A stretch of 64,000 nt of DNA from Tenacibaculum sp. MAR_2010_89 (GCF_900105985.1 NZ_FNUB01000005.1:2542001-2606000), one strand, 5' to 3'; shown: positions 8,611-18,452, numbered from the stretch's first letter. Notes: generated from the sequence alone by a model not told the origin. Program-made: numbers and translations.

Positions 8611-8640
8611 AACTGCTCTATTGTTTTGTCAACTACTCTA
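8611..8640 (-). promoter_or_regulatory. candidate LytTR-type direct repeat
   Basis: On the + strand AACTGCTCTA (8611-8620) and AACTACTCTA (8631-8640) match at nine of ten positions with a 20-base period. On the minus strand they read TAGAGTAGTT and TAGAGCAGTT. LytTR regulators usually bind two imperfect direct repeats about two helical turns apart. The site lies 68-97 bases before the TonB-receptor start and just before the divergent sensor gene. Assignment to the neighbouring regulator is inference. Confidence 0.45.
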
Positions 8641-8685
8641 AAAACACCTTTATTTACTATATTTTTACAGTAAGAAATATGTCAT

Positions 8686-10380
8686 ATGAAAAAAGCACTT
8701 TACATAATTATCTTTCTTCTTTTTAGCTCATGCTATCATACAAAAAATGATAGTAGATATATTATGACAGATGTCTCGGAAACTTTATTTAAAATTGGAG
8801 ACAATAGTTTATGGGCTAAAAAAAATTATGATGACAGCGATTGGAGTACACAAAAGATAATTCCAAAAAAGGATAAAATATTTTGGGCTAGAAAAGAAAT
8901 TAATATCACAAAATCTCCAGATTCTCTTCAGGTAATTGGTTTAGGTATTCATTCTTTTGGTGCCTACGAAGTTTATTGGGATGGAATTTTTATTGGTAGA
9001 AATGGGCTGCCTGGAAATGAACTTAAAAGAGAAAAAATAGGGACAACCAATGAAAGTTTTATTATACCCAATAGCTTACTTAATAAAGGTAATCATTCTA
9101 TAGCCTTAAGAATGTCTCAACTTTATGAAAAAAAAGATACACGAAATGTTTATACGTATATATTAGAATATGATTACCTAATAACATATAAATTAAAAGA
9201 TACTATTTATATAAACATTTTAGCAGGAGCATTTTTGCTCACTTGTATTTACTATCTTTTTTTATTCATTAATGATAAAAAACAATATACAATGTTGCTA
9301 TTCAGTTTATCTAGCCTTTTGTTTTTTCTCTTAATTATTATGGAATATATTAAGTTTTACATACCTATCCATTATTCAAGTTTCATACTTCGTTTAAAAG
9401 TAATTGGTGTCTTAACCTTATTAATTTCTTTTTTGGTTCCTTATTATTTTTCTATTCAGTTTCCTTTCAAACATTTTAAAAAACTTATAGTAGTGTATGC
9501 TATTTTCTTATTGTTAATCTATAGGTTTTATTCTCATTCATTTGATTTAACAGCTCTTTTTCTATCACAGATGATGTGGCTATCTTCAACTATGATAATT
9601 TCTTATGCTATCTATAAAAAGCAAAAAAGTGCTATTATTATTTTAATAGGTTTGATATTAAGTTTTATCATTTATAAAATTTCAATTTATGATGTTAGTT
9701 TATTTGTTAGTTTTAGTATCATTTCTTTATGTATGTTTTATTTATTGTCTGTAAAACTAAAAGATCAAAGAGTAGCCTTTGAGTATTCAATAGCTGAGTC
9801 TACACGATTGAAATATGAATTACTTAAAAAGAATATTCAACCTCACTTTTTAATGAATACATTAACATCTTTAATAGATTGGGTAGAAGAATCTCCTGAA
9901 AAAGGTGTGGAATTTATTGAAGCACTAGCAGAAGAATTTGATGTATTAAATCAAGTTGAAAATGAAAAATTAATTCCTATATCACAAGAAATAAAGCTAT
10001 GTAAAAGTCATTTAAATGTTATGAAATATAGAAAAGAAGTCGATTATATTTGGGAAGATGAAGGCGTATTAAATGATAAAAACCAAACCATTCCTCCTGC
10101 AGTTATTCACACACTTCTTGAGAATGGAATTACACACTGCTCTCCTTTAAATAACAATACTATGAAATTTAAATTAAGTGTAAAATCAACTAATGAAAAT
10201 TTAATATATACATTTATAACCTATGGAGAAGTACGAAATAAAATTAAAAATAAGACTGGAGGTACAGGGTTTAAATATGTAAAAGCAAGATTAACTGAAA
10301 GCTATGGTCAATCATGGGAGTTTACCTCTAACTCTATAAATAATGGTTGGGAAAATGTAATTAAAATAAACAACATATGA
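8686..10380 (+). CDS. lipoprotein-anchored LytS-family sensor histidine kinase
   Basis: 564 residues. A lipoprotein-like signal (LLFSSC, Cys16) precedes a periplasmic jelly-roll-like domain (about 30-165; WAKKNYDDSDW and GAYEVYWDGIFIGRNG), then about seven membrane helices (175-360, 7TM-DISM-like) and a LytS-type kinase. The phospho-acceptor motif is QPHFLMNTL with His387 and the N-box is LLENGITH (Asn480). The nucleotide-binding G-box is degenerate: TYGEVRNK stands where a DNGxG motif is expected, though a glycine-rich TGGTGFKYVKARL follows. It overlaps the regulator by ATGA, so the two are coupled. Ligand unknown; jelly-roll domains often bind sugars. Confidence 0.8.
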   Translation: MKKALYIIIFLLFSSCYHTKNDSRYIMTDVSETLFKIGDNSLWAKKNYDDSDWSTQKIIPKKDKIFWARKEINITKSPDSLQVIGLGIHSFGAYEVYWDGIFIGRNGLPGNELKREKIGTTNESFIIPNSLLNKGNHSIALRMSQLYEKKDTRNVYTYILEYDYLITYKLKDTIYINILAGAFLLTCIYYLFLFINDKKQYTMLLFSLSSLLFFLLIIMEYIKFYIPIHYSSFILRLKVIGVLTLLISFLVPYYFSIQFPFKHFKKLIVVYAIFLLLIYRFYSHSFDLTALFLSQMMWLSSTMIISYAIYKKQKSAIIILIGLILSFIIYKISIYDVSLFVSFSIISLCMFYLLSVKLKDQRVAFEYSIAESTRLKYELLKKNIQPHFLMNTLTSLIDWVEESPEKGVEFIEALAEEFDVLNQVENEKLIPISQEIKLCKSHLNVMKYRKEVDYIWEDEGVLNDKNQTIPPAVIHTLLENGITHCSPLNNNTMKFKLSVKSTNENLIYTFITYGEVRNKIKNKTGGTGFKYVKARLTESYGQSWEFTSNSINNGWENVIKINNI

Positions 10381-11075
10381 GGATTTTAATTATTGAAGAT
10401 GAATCAAGAATTGCAAAAAGAATTGAACGTATGACCAAAGAATTCTTTTTAAATACTTTAGAAAATATAACTTGTTTGTACTCATTACCTGAAGGACTAG
10501 ACTATATCAAAAAAAACAAACTTGATTTAGTTTTACTTGATTTGAATTTAAACGGTGAAAGTGGATTTAACATCTTAAAAAATAGTGTATCAGAAGATTT
10601 TCATACAATTATTATTTCTGCAAATAAACATGAAGCTTTAACTGCTTTTGAATACGGAGTATTAGATTTTATACCTAAACCGTTCAATAAATCTAGGTTA
10701 GATCAAGCTTTTAATAGAATTATTAAAAAAGAAGGGGTTACTACTGAAAATTTACAGTTTTTAGCAATAAAAAAAAGAAATGGGATTCAGTTAATTAATA
10801 TTAATGAAGTAATCTACATAAAGGGAGCAGGTGTATACACTGAGGTTTACCTAACAAATGGAGAAAAAGAGCTACATGATAAATCTTTAGAAAAACTTTC
10901 TCAACTATTACCTCAAACCTTTTACCGCATTCATAAATCTTATTTGGTTAAAATTATAGAGATTAAGGAAATAATAATACAGTCAGGAAGCAAATACTCT
11001 ATTGAGTTAAAAAACAATGATATCCTACCTGTAGGTAGAACAAGGTATAAAACATTAAAGGAATCATTATTATAA
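10377..11075 (+). CDS. LytTR-family response regulator
   Basis: 232 residues: a receiver domain (1-115) with the acidic pocket EDES and the phospho-acceptor Asp55 in LVLLDLNLNG, then a LytTR DNA-binding domain (about 130-232; FLAIKKRNGIQLININEVIYIKGAGVY is its start, split here only for description, and FYRIHKSYLVKI its core). It takes phosphate from the overlapping LytS-like kinase and should bind paired direct repeats. Such a repeat lies in the divergent promoter region at 8611-8640. Confidence 0.9.
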   Translation: MRILIIEDESRIAKRIERMTKEFFLNTLENITCLYSLPEGLDYIKKNKLDLVLLDLNLNGESGFNILKNSVSEDFHTIIISANKHEALTAFEYGVLDFIPKPFNKSRLDQAFNRIIKKEGVTTENLQFLAIKKRNGIQLININEVIYIKGAGVYTEVYLTNGEKELHDKSLEKLSQLLPQTFYRIHKSYLVKIIEIKEIIIQSGSKYSIELKNNDILPVGRTRYKTLKESLL

Positions 11076-11110
11076 AAAAACCTATTTCAGTTTTGAAATA
11101 GGTTTTTTTA
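11074..11110. terminator. bidirectional terminator between LytTR gene and fabG
   Basis: AAAAAACCTATTTCA and TGAAATAGGTTTTTT form a long stem with a small loop, starting at the last bases of the regulator gene. T-runs flank it on both strands, so it also serves the convergent fabG gene. Confidence 0.85.
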
Positions 11111-11149
11111 TAAAATTTTATTACAAATTGATAATTTGCAAATTTTATA

Positions 11150-11896
11150 CTATGTAAGCATTCCTCCATCAACTGATAATGTTTGCCCTGTAATATACGC
11201 ACTCATATCAGATGCTAAAAACACGCAAGCATTTGCTATATCTTTAGGACTTCCTCCTCTTTTTAAAGGAATTTCATTACGCCAGCCTTCAACTACTTTC
11301 TCGTCTAACTTAGCAGTCATTTCAGTTTCAATAAAACCAGGAGCAACTACATTACTTCTTATATTTCTAGAACCTAACTCTAATGCTACAGATTTAGAAA
11401 AACCTAAAATACCAGCTTTAGAAGCAGCATAATTTGCCTGCCCTGCATTTCCTTTTAAACCTACAACAGAACTCATATTAATAATTGAGCCTGCACGTTG
11501 TTTCATCATTGGACGAATTACAGCTTTTGTTAAATTAAAAACAGACTTTAAATTTACTTGTATAACCTTATCAAAATCATCTTCAGAAATACGCATTAAT
11601 AAATTATCTTTAGTAATACCTGCATTATTTACCAAAATATCTATTGTTCCAAATTCCTTTAAAACATCTTTAGCTAATTCTTGAGCTGCATCAAATTCAG
11701 CTGCATTAGATTGGTATCCTATAGCTTTTACACCTAAATCTGTTAATTCTTTTTCTAATGCTTTAGCAGCATCTACAGATGAACTGTACGTGAAAGCAAC
11801 ATTAGCTCCTTGTGCTGCAAATTCTAAGGCAATTCCTCTCCCAATACCTCTGGTTGCTCCAGTTATAATTGCTGTTTTATTTTCTAAAAGTTTCAT
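11150..11896 (-). CDS. fabG: 3-oxoacyl-[acyl-carrier-protein] reductase
   Basis: 248 residues, a classical short-chain dehydrogenase. It reduces 3-oxoacyl-ACP with NADPH in fatty-acid elongation. Visible are the cofactor motif TGATRGIGRGIA near the N-terminus, NNAGIT, the catalytic Ser in INMSSVVGLKGN, and YAASKAG with catalytic Tyr and Lys. The C-terminus ends in YITGQTLSVDGGMLT, the usual FabG ending. The length and motif spacing match FabG rather than a general sugar dehydrogenase. It is a single gene between two terminators. Confidence 0.92.
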   Translation of the reverse strand: MKLLENKTAIITGATRGIGRGIALEFAAQGANVAFTYSSSVDAAKALEKELTDLGVKAIGYQSNAAEFDAAQELAKDVLKEFGTIDILVNNAGITKDNLLMRISEDDFDKVIQVNLKSVFNLTKAVIRPMMKQRAGSIINMSSVVGLKGNAGQANYAASKAGILGFSKSVALELGSRNIRSNVVAPGFIETEMTAKLDEKVVEGWRNEIPLKRGGSPKDIANACVFLASDMSAYITGQTLSVDGGMLT

Positions 11897-11992
11897 TTAT
11901 TAGTTGTTTTAACTATAGCAAATATACTATAATACTCTTTAATCTATAATTTTCAAGTTTAAAAATATCACTTTGTAATTTCTCTTTTAGCT

Positions 11993-12034
11993 ATAAAAAA
12001 AACCATAGATTTTATATAATAAATCTATGGTTTT
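11993..12034 (-). terminator. terminator of the M16 peptidase gene
   Basis: Arms of 14 bases (AAAACCATAGATTT at 11999-12012 and its complement at 12021-12034) followed on the minus strand by about eight T. It lies 24 bases after the peptidase stop. Confidence 0.85.
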
Positions 12035-12057
12035 GAATAGTTTTAAGAAAGGTTAAC

Positions 12058-15027
12058 TTATTGCTTCACCTCTTTTTTATCTACGTAATTAAATAATTTA
12101 TCTACATCTAACTCAGTAATTTTACCTAATTTTTGTAACGATTTAACATCTAAATCTTTCTTATTTCCTATTACCATTACGTTATATGATTCTCCTTTAA
12201 CATTTTTATCAAAGAACGATTTTAAATCAGTTATAGTCATATTTTTAATCGTGTTATACATTTCTTCACGATTATCATTATCAATACCTAAATTCTTTAA
12301 TCTTTCATAAGACCAAAAGATACTAGATTTTGTAATTCTTTGAGCTGCAATTTTCTTTAATGTAGCTTCTTTTGCTGCATTAAATTGCTTTTCAGCTTCT
12401 GGCATATTATTCATTAAATCCATCATAGCATCAACTGCTTGTGATAATTTATTTGCTTGAGTACCTACATACGCCATTACATAATTTGAATCATCTTTTT
12501 TACTTGCATTACTATAAGATGCGAATGCAGAATAAGCTAAAGACTTACTTTCTCTAATCTCTTGGAATACAATTGATGATAATCCGCTACCAAAATAAGT
12601 GTTGAACAATGTTGATGCTGCTAAGTTTTTAGGATCAAACGGAGCACCTTTTGCTAAAAATAATAGCTCACTTTGAACCATATCATAGTTAGTAAAAAAT
12701 ACATTACCTCCTGTTTCTGTTTCTTTATATACTTTTTTCTCAGGGTAATCTTTTAATTCTCCATATAATTTATGGTGAGTATTTAAAGCAGAAACAGCAG
12801 CATCAACATCTTTTCCGTAATAAAAAATACGTTGCTTATAGTTTTTCATATCTTTTACAATATTCACTAACTCTTCTGGATTGATTGCTTTTAACTCGTC
12901 TATTTGCATAATATCACGTAAACGAGAGTTTTCACCATATTTACCATAGTTCATTAATCCACCCCATAGAATATTCCCTTTTTGAGTTTTACCATCTTGA
13001 CGTCCTTTGTAAATTTTTTCTACATACTTAGCATATGCTTCTGGATCAGCTTTGGCATTATCCCATAAATGTTCAAGTAATTCAAGTCCTTTTGACAGGT
13101 TCTCTTTCAATCCTCTTAAACCTACATACGTTTTATCATTTTGAGCACTTACATAATAGTTAATACCTAATTTATAAAACTCTTTTTTAATTTCTTCAGC
13201 TGAATACTTATCAGTACCAATGTATTCTAGATAACCAGCAGCTAAGCTTAATTTCTTATTATGATCTCCCCCCATATCAAAAATGATATTTAAATCAAAT
13301 AAATCATTCTTTTGATTAGTTATATAAGAAACATTTATATCGTTTGCTGTTTTAGTTTCCTTGATTGCAGTTTTATAATCTATAAATTTAGGTTCTAAAG
13401 TAGCTGATTCAACTTTATTAAAAGCTTGAATAAACTCAGAACTTTTACCTCTATTTAAATTTACAGGAGTTATTCCAGGGTTTTCAACTTTTACGATATT
13501 CTTATCTTCCCCTTTTCTTTTATAAGTAACTACATAATTATTTTGGTAGAACTTATTAGCAAAGTCTACTAATTCTTTTTTAGTTACTTTCTTTAAGTCG
13601 TTTAAAAACTTAACTTTATTTTCCCATTTTTCATGGTGAATAAATGCATTATAATATGCACTTGCTAATGCAGTATTATTTTCATATTGACGTGTTTGAC
13701 TTAATTTTAAATCATTTACAACGGCTTCAATCATCCACTCGTCAAACTCTCCTTTTTTCAATTTTTCGATTTGCTCAAGTAATAAATCTTTAACTTCTTC
13801 TAAAGTTTGCCCTGATTTAGGATTACCAGTAAAATTATGGTATCCATAATCATTTAAAAATGTAGGAGAACAACCAGCTCTTTGAACAACCTGCTTTTGA
13901 TTTAAGTTTAAATCTAATAAACCTGCATTTCCATTAGCCATAATCATATCACATAAAGTAACTAACTTCTCTTCTTCAGAATTTACTCCTTTAGAACGAT
14001 ACGCTATAGAAACACTTTCTGATGTTGGACCAAAAACCTCGTTTATAACCGGTTGAGTTATTGCATCCTCTTTTGGTAACACTGGATGTGTTAATTCTTT
14101 TTTCTCGAATTTCCCAAAATTATCGTTTACCTTTTTAATTGTAGCATCAAAATCAAGATCTCCAACTAACACTACTGCCATATTATTAGGTACATAATAT
14201 TTGTCAAAATAATTATTGATATCAACTAAAGAAGGATTTTTTAAATGTTCAGCTGTTCCAATAGTTTTTTGTTGTCCGTAAGGGTGCTTAGGAAATAACC
14301 CTTCTAACATTGCAGCATAACGTTTTCTAAAGTCATTATCTTGTCCTCTATTAAACTCTTCAAATACAGCTTCTAATTCTGTATGAAATAAACGTAGAAC
14401 TAACGTACTAAAACGCTCTGACTCTAAGCTTAACCACTTATCTAATTCATTTGCAGGAATTTTATTTTTATATACAGTTTCTTCAAACCATGTATGTGCA
14501 TTAGTACCTGTTGCACCTAATGAACTAGTCATTTTATCATATTCATTAGCGATAGAAAAATTAGATGCTTCTAAAGAAACTTTATCAATTTCTTTATAAA
14601 TAGCTTTCTTTTTTTCAAGGTCTTCTTCTGTTCTGTGCTGCTCATATAAGTCAGAAATTTTTTTCAAATATTCTTTTTCTTTTTCCCAATCTAAAGTTCC
14701 TATTTTATGAGTTCCTTTAAATACCATATGCTCTAAATAGTGAGCTAAACCAGTAGATTCTTTTGGATCATAATTTGATCCTGCACGAACTGCAATATAA
14801 GTTTGAATTTTAGGCTCATCAGTATTTTTACTTAAATATACTTTTAAACCATTCTTTAGTGTGTACAAACGAAGTCCTGTAGGATCATTTGCAACAGTTT
14901 CATATGCAAAACCATTTGCATCTGTTTTTTGTTCTGTTTTTACTTCATTATTTGTAGTAGTTGATTGTTTACAACTCGACACAAATACAAGTAACATGCT
15001 AACTAATAGCAACTTAAATTTCATCAT
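12058..15027 (-). CDS. M16-family zinc metallopeptidase, lipoprotein
   Basis: 989 residues, the length of a two-module pitrilysin-like protein with N- and C-terminal M16 halves. A lipoprotein signal (LVFVSSC, Cys19) places it at the inner or outer membrane facing the periplasm. The inverted zinc motif HYLEH is at 96-100 and a downstream glutamate in ELEAVFEEFNRG (about 218-227) is the likely third ligand. The second half (from about 560) keeps the fold, with an RxxY-like substrate segment SLAYSAFASYS, but no zinc site, which is normal for the family. It probably degrades peptides in the envelope. Confidence 0.88.
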   Translation of the reverse strand: MMKFKLLLVSMLLVFVSSCKQSTTTNNEVKTEQKTDANGFAYETVANDPTGLRLYTLKNGLKVYLSKNTDEPKIQTYIAVRAGSNYDPKESTGLAHYLEHMVFKGTHKIGTLDWEKEKEYLKKISDLYEQHRTEEDLEKKKAIYKEIDKVSLEASNFSIANEYDKMTSSLGATGTNAHTWFEETVYKNKIPANELDKWLSLESERFSTLVLRLFHTELEAVFEEFNRGQDNDFRKRYAAMLEGLFPKHPYGQQKTIGTAEHLKNPSLVDINNYFDKYYVPNNMAVVLVGDLDFDATIKKVNDNFGKFEKKELTHPVLPKEDAITQPVINEVFGPTSESVSIAYRSKGVNSEEEKLVTLCDMIMANGNAGLLDLNLNQKQVVQRAGCSPTFLNDYGYHNFTGNPKSGQTLEEVKDLLLEQIEKLKKGEFDEWMIEAVVNDLKLSQTRQYENNTALASAYYNAFIHHEKWENKVKFLNDLKKVTKKELVDFANKFYQNNYVVTYKRKGEDKNIVKVENPGITPVNLNRGKSSEFIQAFNKVESATLEPKFIDYKTAIKETKTANDINVSYITNQKNDLFDLNIIFDMGGDHNKKLSLAAGYLEYIGTDKYSAEEIKKEFYKLGINYYVSAQNDKTYVGLRGLKENLSKGLELLEHLWDNAKADPEAYAKYVEKIYKGRQDGKTQKGNILWGGLMNYGKYGENSRLRDIMQIDELKAINPEELVNIVKDMKNYKQRIFYYGKDVDAAVSALNTHHKLYGELKDYPEKKVYKETETGGNVFFTNYDMVQSELLFLAKGAPFDPKNLAASTLFNTYFGSGLSSIVFQEIRESKSLAYSAFASYSNASKKDDSNYVMAYVGTQANKLSQAVDAMMDLMNNMPEAEKQFNAAKEATLKKIAAQRITKSSIFWSYERLKNLGIDNDNREEMYNTIKNMTITDLKSFFDKNVKGESYNVMVIGNKKDLDVKSLQKLGKITELDVDKLFNYVDKKEVKQ

Positions 15028-15053
15028 GATAATTAATAGTGTTTGATTAAAAT

Positions 15054-15089
15054 AAAAAATCCGTTGAATTTACAAATTCAACGGATTTT
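15054..15089 (-). terminator. terminator of the sucD operon
   Basis: Two perfect 16-base arms (AAAATCCGTTGAATTT and its complement) with a two-base loop and a following T-run on the minus strand, 50 bases past the sucD stop. It ends the long lipid A operon. Confidence 0.85.
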
Positions 15090-15139
15090 ATTTAGTTAAA
15101 TTATGTTAATTCAACATTTTTTTTTGATTTATGGTTAAA

Positions 15140-16015
15140 TTAAGCTAAAACCTTAGCTACCATTTCACCTATTTTAGCTGGAGATTCAACAACGTGAACT
15201 CCGTTTTCAGCTAATATTTTCATTTTTGCTTGAGCAGTATCATCATCACCACCTACAATAGCTCCTGCATGTCCCATTGTTCTTCCAGCTGGTGCAGTTT
15301 GTCCTGCTATAAAACCTACAACAGGTTTTCTATTACCATCAGCTTTAATCCAACGAGCAGCTTCAGCTTCTAAGTTACCACCTATTTCACCAATCATTAC
15401 GATTGCTTCAGTTTCTTCGTCATTCATTAATAGCTCAACAGCTTCCTTTGTTGTAGTTCCAATAATAGGATCTCCTCCAATACCAATAGCTGTAGTTATT
15501 CCAAAACCTTGTTTTACAACTTGATCAGCTGCTTCATATGTTAATGTTCCTGATTTAGAAACAATACCAACTTTTCCTTTTTTGAAAATAAACCCTGGCA
15601 TAATTCCTACTTTAGCTTCATCAGGAGTAATAACTCCAGGACAGTTAGGTCCTACCAAAGTACAATCTTCCTTAGCGTCGATATAAGCTTTTACTTTTAC
15701 CATATCAGCGGTAGGAATACCTTCAGTAATACAAATAATTACTTTAATTCCTGCTTCAGCTGATTCCATAATAGCGTCAGCAGCAAATGCTGGTGGCACA
15801 AAAATAATAGAAGTATCAGCTCCTGCTTTTTGTACAGCTTCATCTACTGTATTAAAAACTGGTTTACCTAAATGCTCTTGACCTCCTTTACCTGGTGTAA
15901 CACCTCCAACAATGTTGGTTCCATAATCTATCATTTGACCAGCATGAAAAGTTCCTTCACTACCAGTAAATCCTTGTACTATAATTTTTGAATCCTTATT
16001 TACTAAAACACTCAT
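15140..16015 (-). CDS. sucD: succinyl-CoA synthetase alpha subunit
   Basis: 291 residues, the usual length of SucD. With SucC it converts succinyl-CoA, phosphate and ADP to succinate, CoA and ATP in the TCA cycle. The N-terminus has the CoA-binding fold ([17 protein letters not shown]), followed by [10 protein letters not shown] and SKSGTLTYE. The phospho-histidine is His249 in [13 protein letters not shown]. It is the last gene of the lipid A operon, 66 bases after the second lpxD-like gene; sucC is not in the window. Confidence 0.95.
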   Translation of the reverse strand: MSVLVNKDSKIIVQGFTGSEGTFHAGQMIDYGTNIVGGVTPGKGGQEHLGKPVFNTVDEAVQKAGADTSIIFVPPAFAADAIMESAEAGIKVIICITEGIPTADMVKVKAYIDAKEDCTLVGPNCPGVITPDEAKVGIMPGFIFKKGKVGIVSKSGTLTYEAADQVVKQGFGITTAIGIGGDPIIGTTTKEAVELLMNDEETEAIVMIGEIGGNLEAEAARWIKADGNRKPVVGFIAGQTAPAGRTMGHAGAIVGGDDDTAQAKMKILAENGVHVVESPAKIGEMVAKVLA

Positions 16016-16081
16016 TGGTTTGTTTTTATTTTTAAATTTGCTATGACAAAAATAGTTTTTTAGAACTTATTTTTGAAACTT

Positions 16082-17008
16082 TTATTTCTTTTTTTGTTCT
16101 TTTAAGAAACGTTTAATTTCTGCGATCTCTTTTAACTTTTCTCTAGACTCTGAAATTGGGGTTCCAAAATACGATTTACCACCTTTAATAGATTTAGTTA
16201 CTCCTGTTTGTCCTAGAATAACAGCTCCTTTACCAATGGTAATTCCGCTATTTGTACCAACTTGCCCCCAAATAGTTACTTCATCTTCTATTATTACGCA
16301 ACCTGCAATCCCAGTTTGTGAGGCTATTAAACATTTTTTTCCAACAACAGTATCATGACCAATATGAACTTGGTTGTCAATTTTTGTACCTTCTTTAATA
16401 GTAGTATTACCTGTTACTCCTCTATCTATAGTACATGATGCTCCTAAATCTACATTATTTTCAAGAATAACAGTTCCTCCTGAAATTAACTTATCAAATC
16501 CTTCTGGCCTGTTTTTATAATAAAAAGCATCTGCTCCTATAACAGTATTAGCATGGATCGTTACATTATCACCTATACTACAATTGCTATAAATTGTTAC
16601 ATTAGGGTGAATTATACAATTTTTACCTATAGAAACATTTTCTCCGATAAAAACATTTGGTTGAATTATTGTCCCCTCTCCTATTATTGAAGTTTCTGAA
16701 ACAATTGTTTTTGAAGCTATAAAAGGGTTAAAATACTTTATTATTTTATTAAAATCACGAAAAGGATCATCAGAAATCAATAACGATTTTCCTTCAGGAC
16801 ATTCTACCTTTTTATTAATTAAAACAGTAGTTGCTTTTGACTTTAAAGCTTTATCATAGTACTTAGGATGATCAACGAAAACAATATCACCTTTTTCTAC
16901 AACATGAATTTCATTGATTCCTGTTATAGTAAAGTTTTTTTCGCCAACATATTCAATATTTAATAATGTAGCTATTTGCTCTAAAGTTTGTGCTTTTTTA
17001 AATTTCAT
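16082..17008 (-). CDS. LpxD-like UDP-3-O-acylglucosamine N-acyltransferase paralogue
   Basis: 308 residues: an N-terminal UDP-binding-like domain (about 1-95; ITGINEIHVVEKGDIVFVDH) and a left-handed beta-helix of hexapeptide repeats (100-275), then a short helical tail. The layout is that of LpxD, but it is shorter and differs clearly from the lpxD four genes upstream. The segment TVIGADAFYYKN replaces the usual IGSDGFGF region. LpxD transfers a 3-hydroxyacyl chain from ACP to UDP-3-O-acylglucosamine; this copy may use a different acyl chain or sugar. A hairpin lies just before its start. Confidence 0.75.
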   Translation of the reverse strand: MKFKKAQTLEQIATLLNIEYVGEKNFTITGINEIHVVEKGDIVFVDHPKYYDKALKSKATTVLINKKVECPEGKSLLISDDPFRDFNKIIKYFNPFIASKTIVSETSIIGEGTIIQPNVFIGENVSIGKNCIIHPNVTIYSNCSIGDNVTIHANTVIGADAFYYKNRPEGFDKLISGGTVILENNVDLGASCTIDRGVTGNTTIKEGTKIDNQVHIGHDTVVGKKCLIASQTGIAGCVIIEDEVTIWGQVGTNSGITIGKGAVILGQTGVTKSIKGGKSYFGTPISESREKLKEIAEIKRFLKEQKKK

Positions 17009-17010
17009 TT

Positions 17011-17039
17011 TAAAAAGAAATTCCCGCCTTAGCGGGAAT
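17011..17039 (-). terminator. hairpin between efp and second lpxD-like gene
   Basis: ATTCCCGC (17020-17027) and GCGGGAAT (17032-17039) form a GC-rich 8-bp stem with a four-base loop, the most stable small hairpin of this operon. On the minus strand it is followed by TTTCTTTTT and then, within three bases of that, the ATG at 17008. It may be a leaky terminator, an attenuator, or an mRNA processing site. Confidence 0.6.
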
Positions 17040-17044
17040 ATTAA

Positions 17045-17611
17045 TTATTCTTTTATACGCTCTTGGTATGTACCTTTAGTCGTTTCAATCTTTATTTTAT
17101 CTCCTTCATTTATAAATAAAGGAACATTTACTCTTGCACCAGTTTCAACTGTAGCTGGCTTAGTTGCATTCGTTGCTGTGTTTCCTTTAACACCTGGTTC
17201 AGTATGTGTTACTTCTAAGATAACACTTGCTGGCATATCTACTGATAAAGGCATATCATCTTCTGAATTAATAATAATAGTTACAACTTCTCCTTCTTTC
17301 ATTAAATCTGGAGCATCTAAAGTGCTTTTTTCTAATGTAATTTGAGAATAGTCAACTTGATTCATAAAATGAAATGTTTCACCTTCACTATACAAATATT
17401 GGAATTTGTGAGTTTCAACTCTAACATCATCAATCTTTCTTCCTGAAGGGAAAGTGTTATCTATTACTTTACCACTAGTAACACTTTTTAATTTTGTTCT
17501 AACAAATGCAGGTCCTTTTCCTGGCTTAACATGCAAAAATTCAACAACTTTATAAATGTCATTGTTATATCTCATGCATAATCCGTTTTTAATATCTGAT
17601 GTTGTTGCCAT
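17045..17611 (-). CDS. efp: elongation factor P
   Basis: 188 residues, three beta-barrel domains. EF-P enters the E-site of ribosomes stalled at proline stretches and speeds peptide bond formation. The tip loop reads VKPGKGPAFVR, with Lys32 at the place that is post-translationally modified in other bacteria. The C-terminal region has VKGNTATNATKPATVETGA and VPLFINEGDKIKIET, the classical EF-P signature. It sits between lpxA and the second lpxD-like gene, an arrangement I recall in flavobacteria. Confidence 0.95.
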   Translation of the reverse strand: MATTSDIKNGLCMRYNNDIYKVVEFLHVKPGKGPAFVRTKLKSVTSGKVIDNTFPSGRKIDDVRVETHKFQYLYSEGETFHFMNQVDYSQITLEKSTLDAPDLMKEGEVVTIIINSEDDMPLSVDMPASVILEVTHTEPGVKGNTATNATKPATVETGARVNVPLFINEGDKIKIETTKGTYQERIKE

Positions 17612-17663
17612 TTTATATTCTTATGTTTTTATTAGTTCTTAAATTATTAACAATTCTATATTG

Positions 17664-18449
17664 TTAACTCGCTTTAAAATATCCTTTCATGATACCTCTA
17701 TGAGAATCTTTTACAAATTGTAAAATTTCATCTCTTTCAGAAGTTGCTTGCATTTCAGCTTCAATGATCTCAACTCCTTGAGTATTATTATAATTTTTCT
17801 GATACAAAATTCTATAAATATCCTGTATCTCTCTTATTTTTTCTGTTGAAAAACCTCTTCTTCTTAAACCTACTGAATTAATTCCTACATATGACAAAGG
17901 TTCACGTGCAGCCTTAACAAAAGGTGGTACATCCTTTCTAACTAATGACCCTCCTGTTACAAAAGCATGCTTTCCTACAGAAGCAAATTGATGAACTGCT
18001 ACCATTCCTGCTAATACAACATTATCTCCTACTGTTACATGCCCAGCTAATGTAGTATTATTAGAAAAAATACAATTATCACCAACAATACAGTCATGTG
18101 CAATATGGCAATATGCCATTATTAAACAATTATTACCTATAACTGTTTTCATTCTATCAGAAGTTCCTCTGTTTATGGTTACACACTCTCTTATAGTAAC
18201 ATTATCACCTATAATAACAGTTGTTTCTTCATCATCAAACTTTAAATCTTGGGGTATTGCAGAAACTACAGACCCAGGGAAAATACGACAATTTTTACCT
18301 ATACGTGCTCCTTCCATTATAGTAACATTTGATCCTATCCAAGTTCCTGATCCAATTTCTACATTTGCATGTATTGTTGTAAAAGGTTCAATAACTACAT
18401 TTCTTGCAATTTTTGCTTGAGGGTGTACGTATGCTAGAGGTTGATTCAT
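17664..18449 (-). CDS. lpxA: UDP-N-acetylglucosamine acyltransferase
   Basis: 261 residues. LpxA adds a 3-hydroxyacyl chain from ACP to UDP-GlcNAc, the first step of lipid A synthesis, in the cytoplasm. Hexapeptide repeats run from about 8 to 185 and include the catalytic histidine region MAYCHIAHDCIVGDN. The C-terminal helical domain (VGLRRRGFSTEKIREIQ) is characteristic of LpxA. Only three bases separate it from the lpxC-fabZ stop. Confidence 0.94.
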   Translation of the reverse strand: MNQPLAYVHPQAKIARNVVIEPFTTIHANVEIGSGTWIGSNVTIMEGARIGKNCRIFPGSVVSAIPQDLKFDDEETTVIIGDNVTIRECVTINRGTSDRMKTVIGNNCLIMAYCHIAHDCIVGDNCIFSNNTTLAGHVTVGDNVVLAGMVAVHQFASVGKHAFVTGGSLVRKDVPPFVKAAREPLSYVGINSVGLRRRGFSTEKIREIQDIYRILYQKNYNNTQGVEIIEAEMQATSERDEILQFVKDSHRGIMKGYFKAS

Positions 18450-18452
18450 AAT

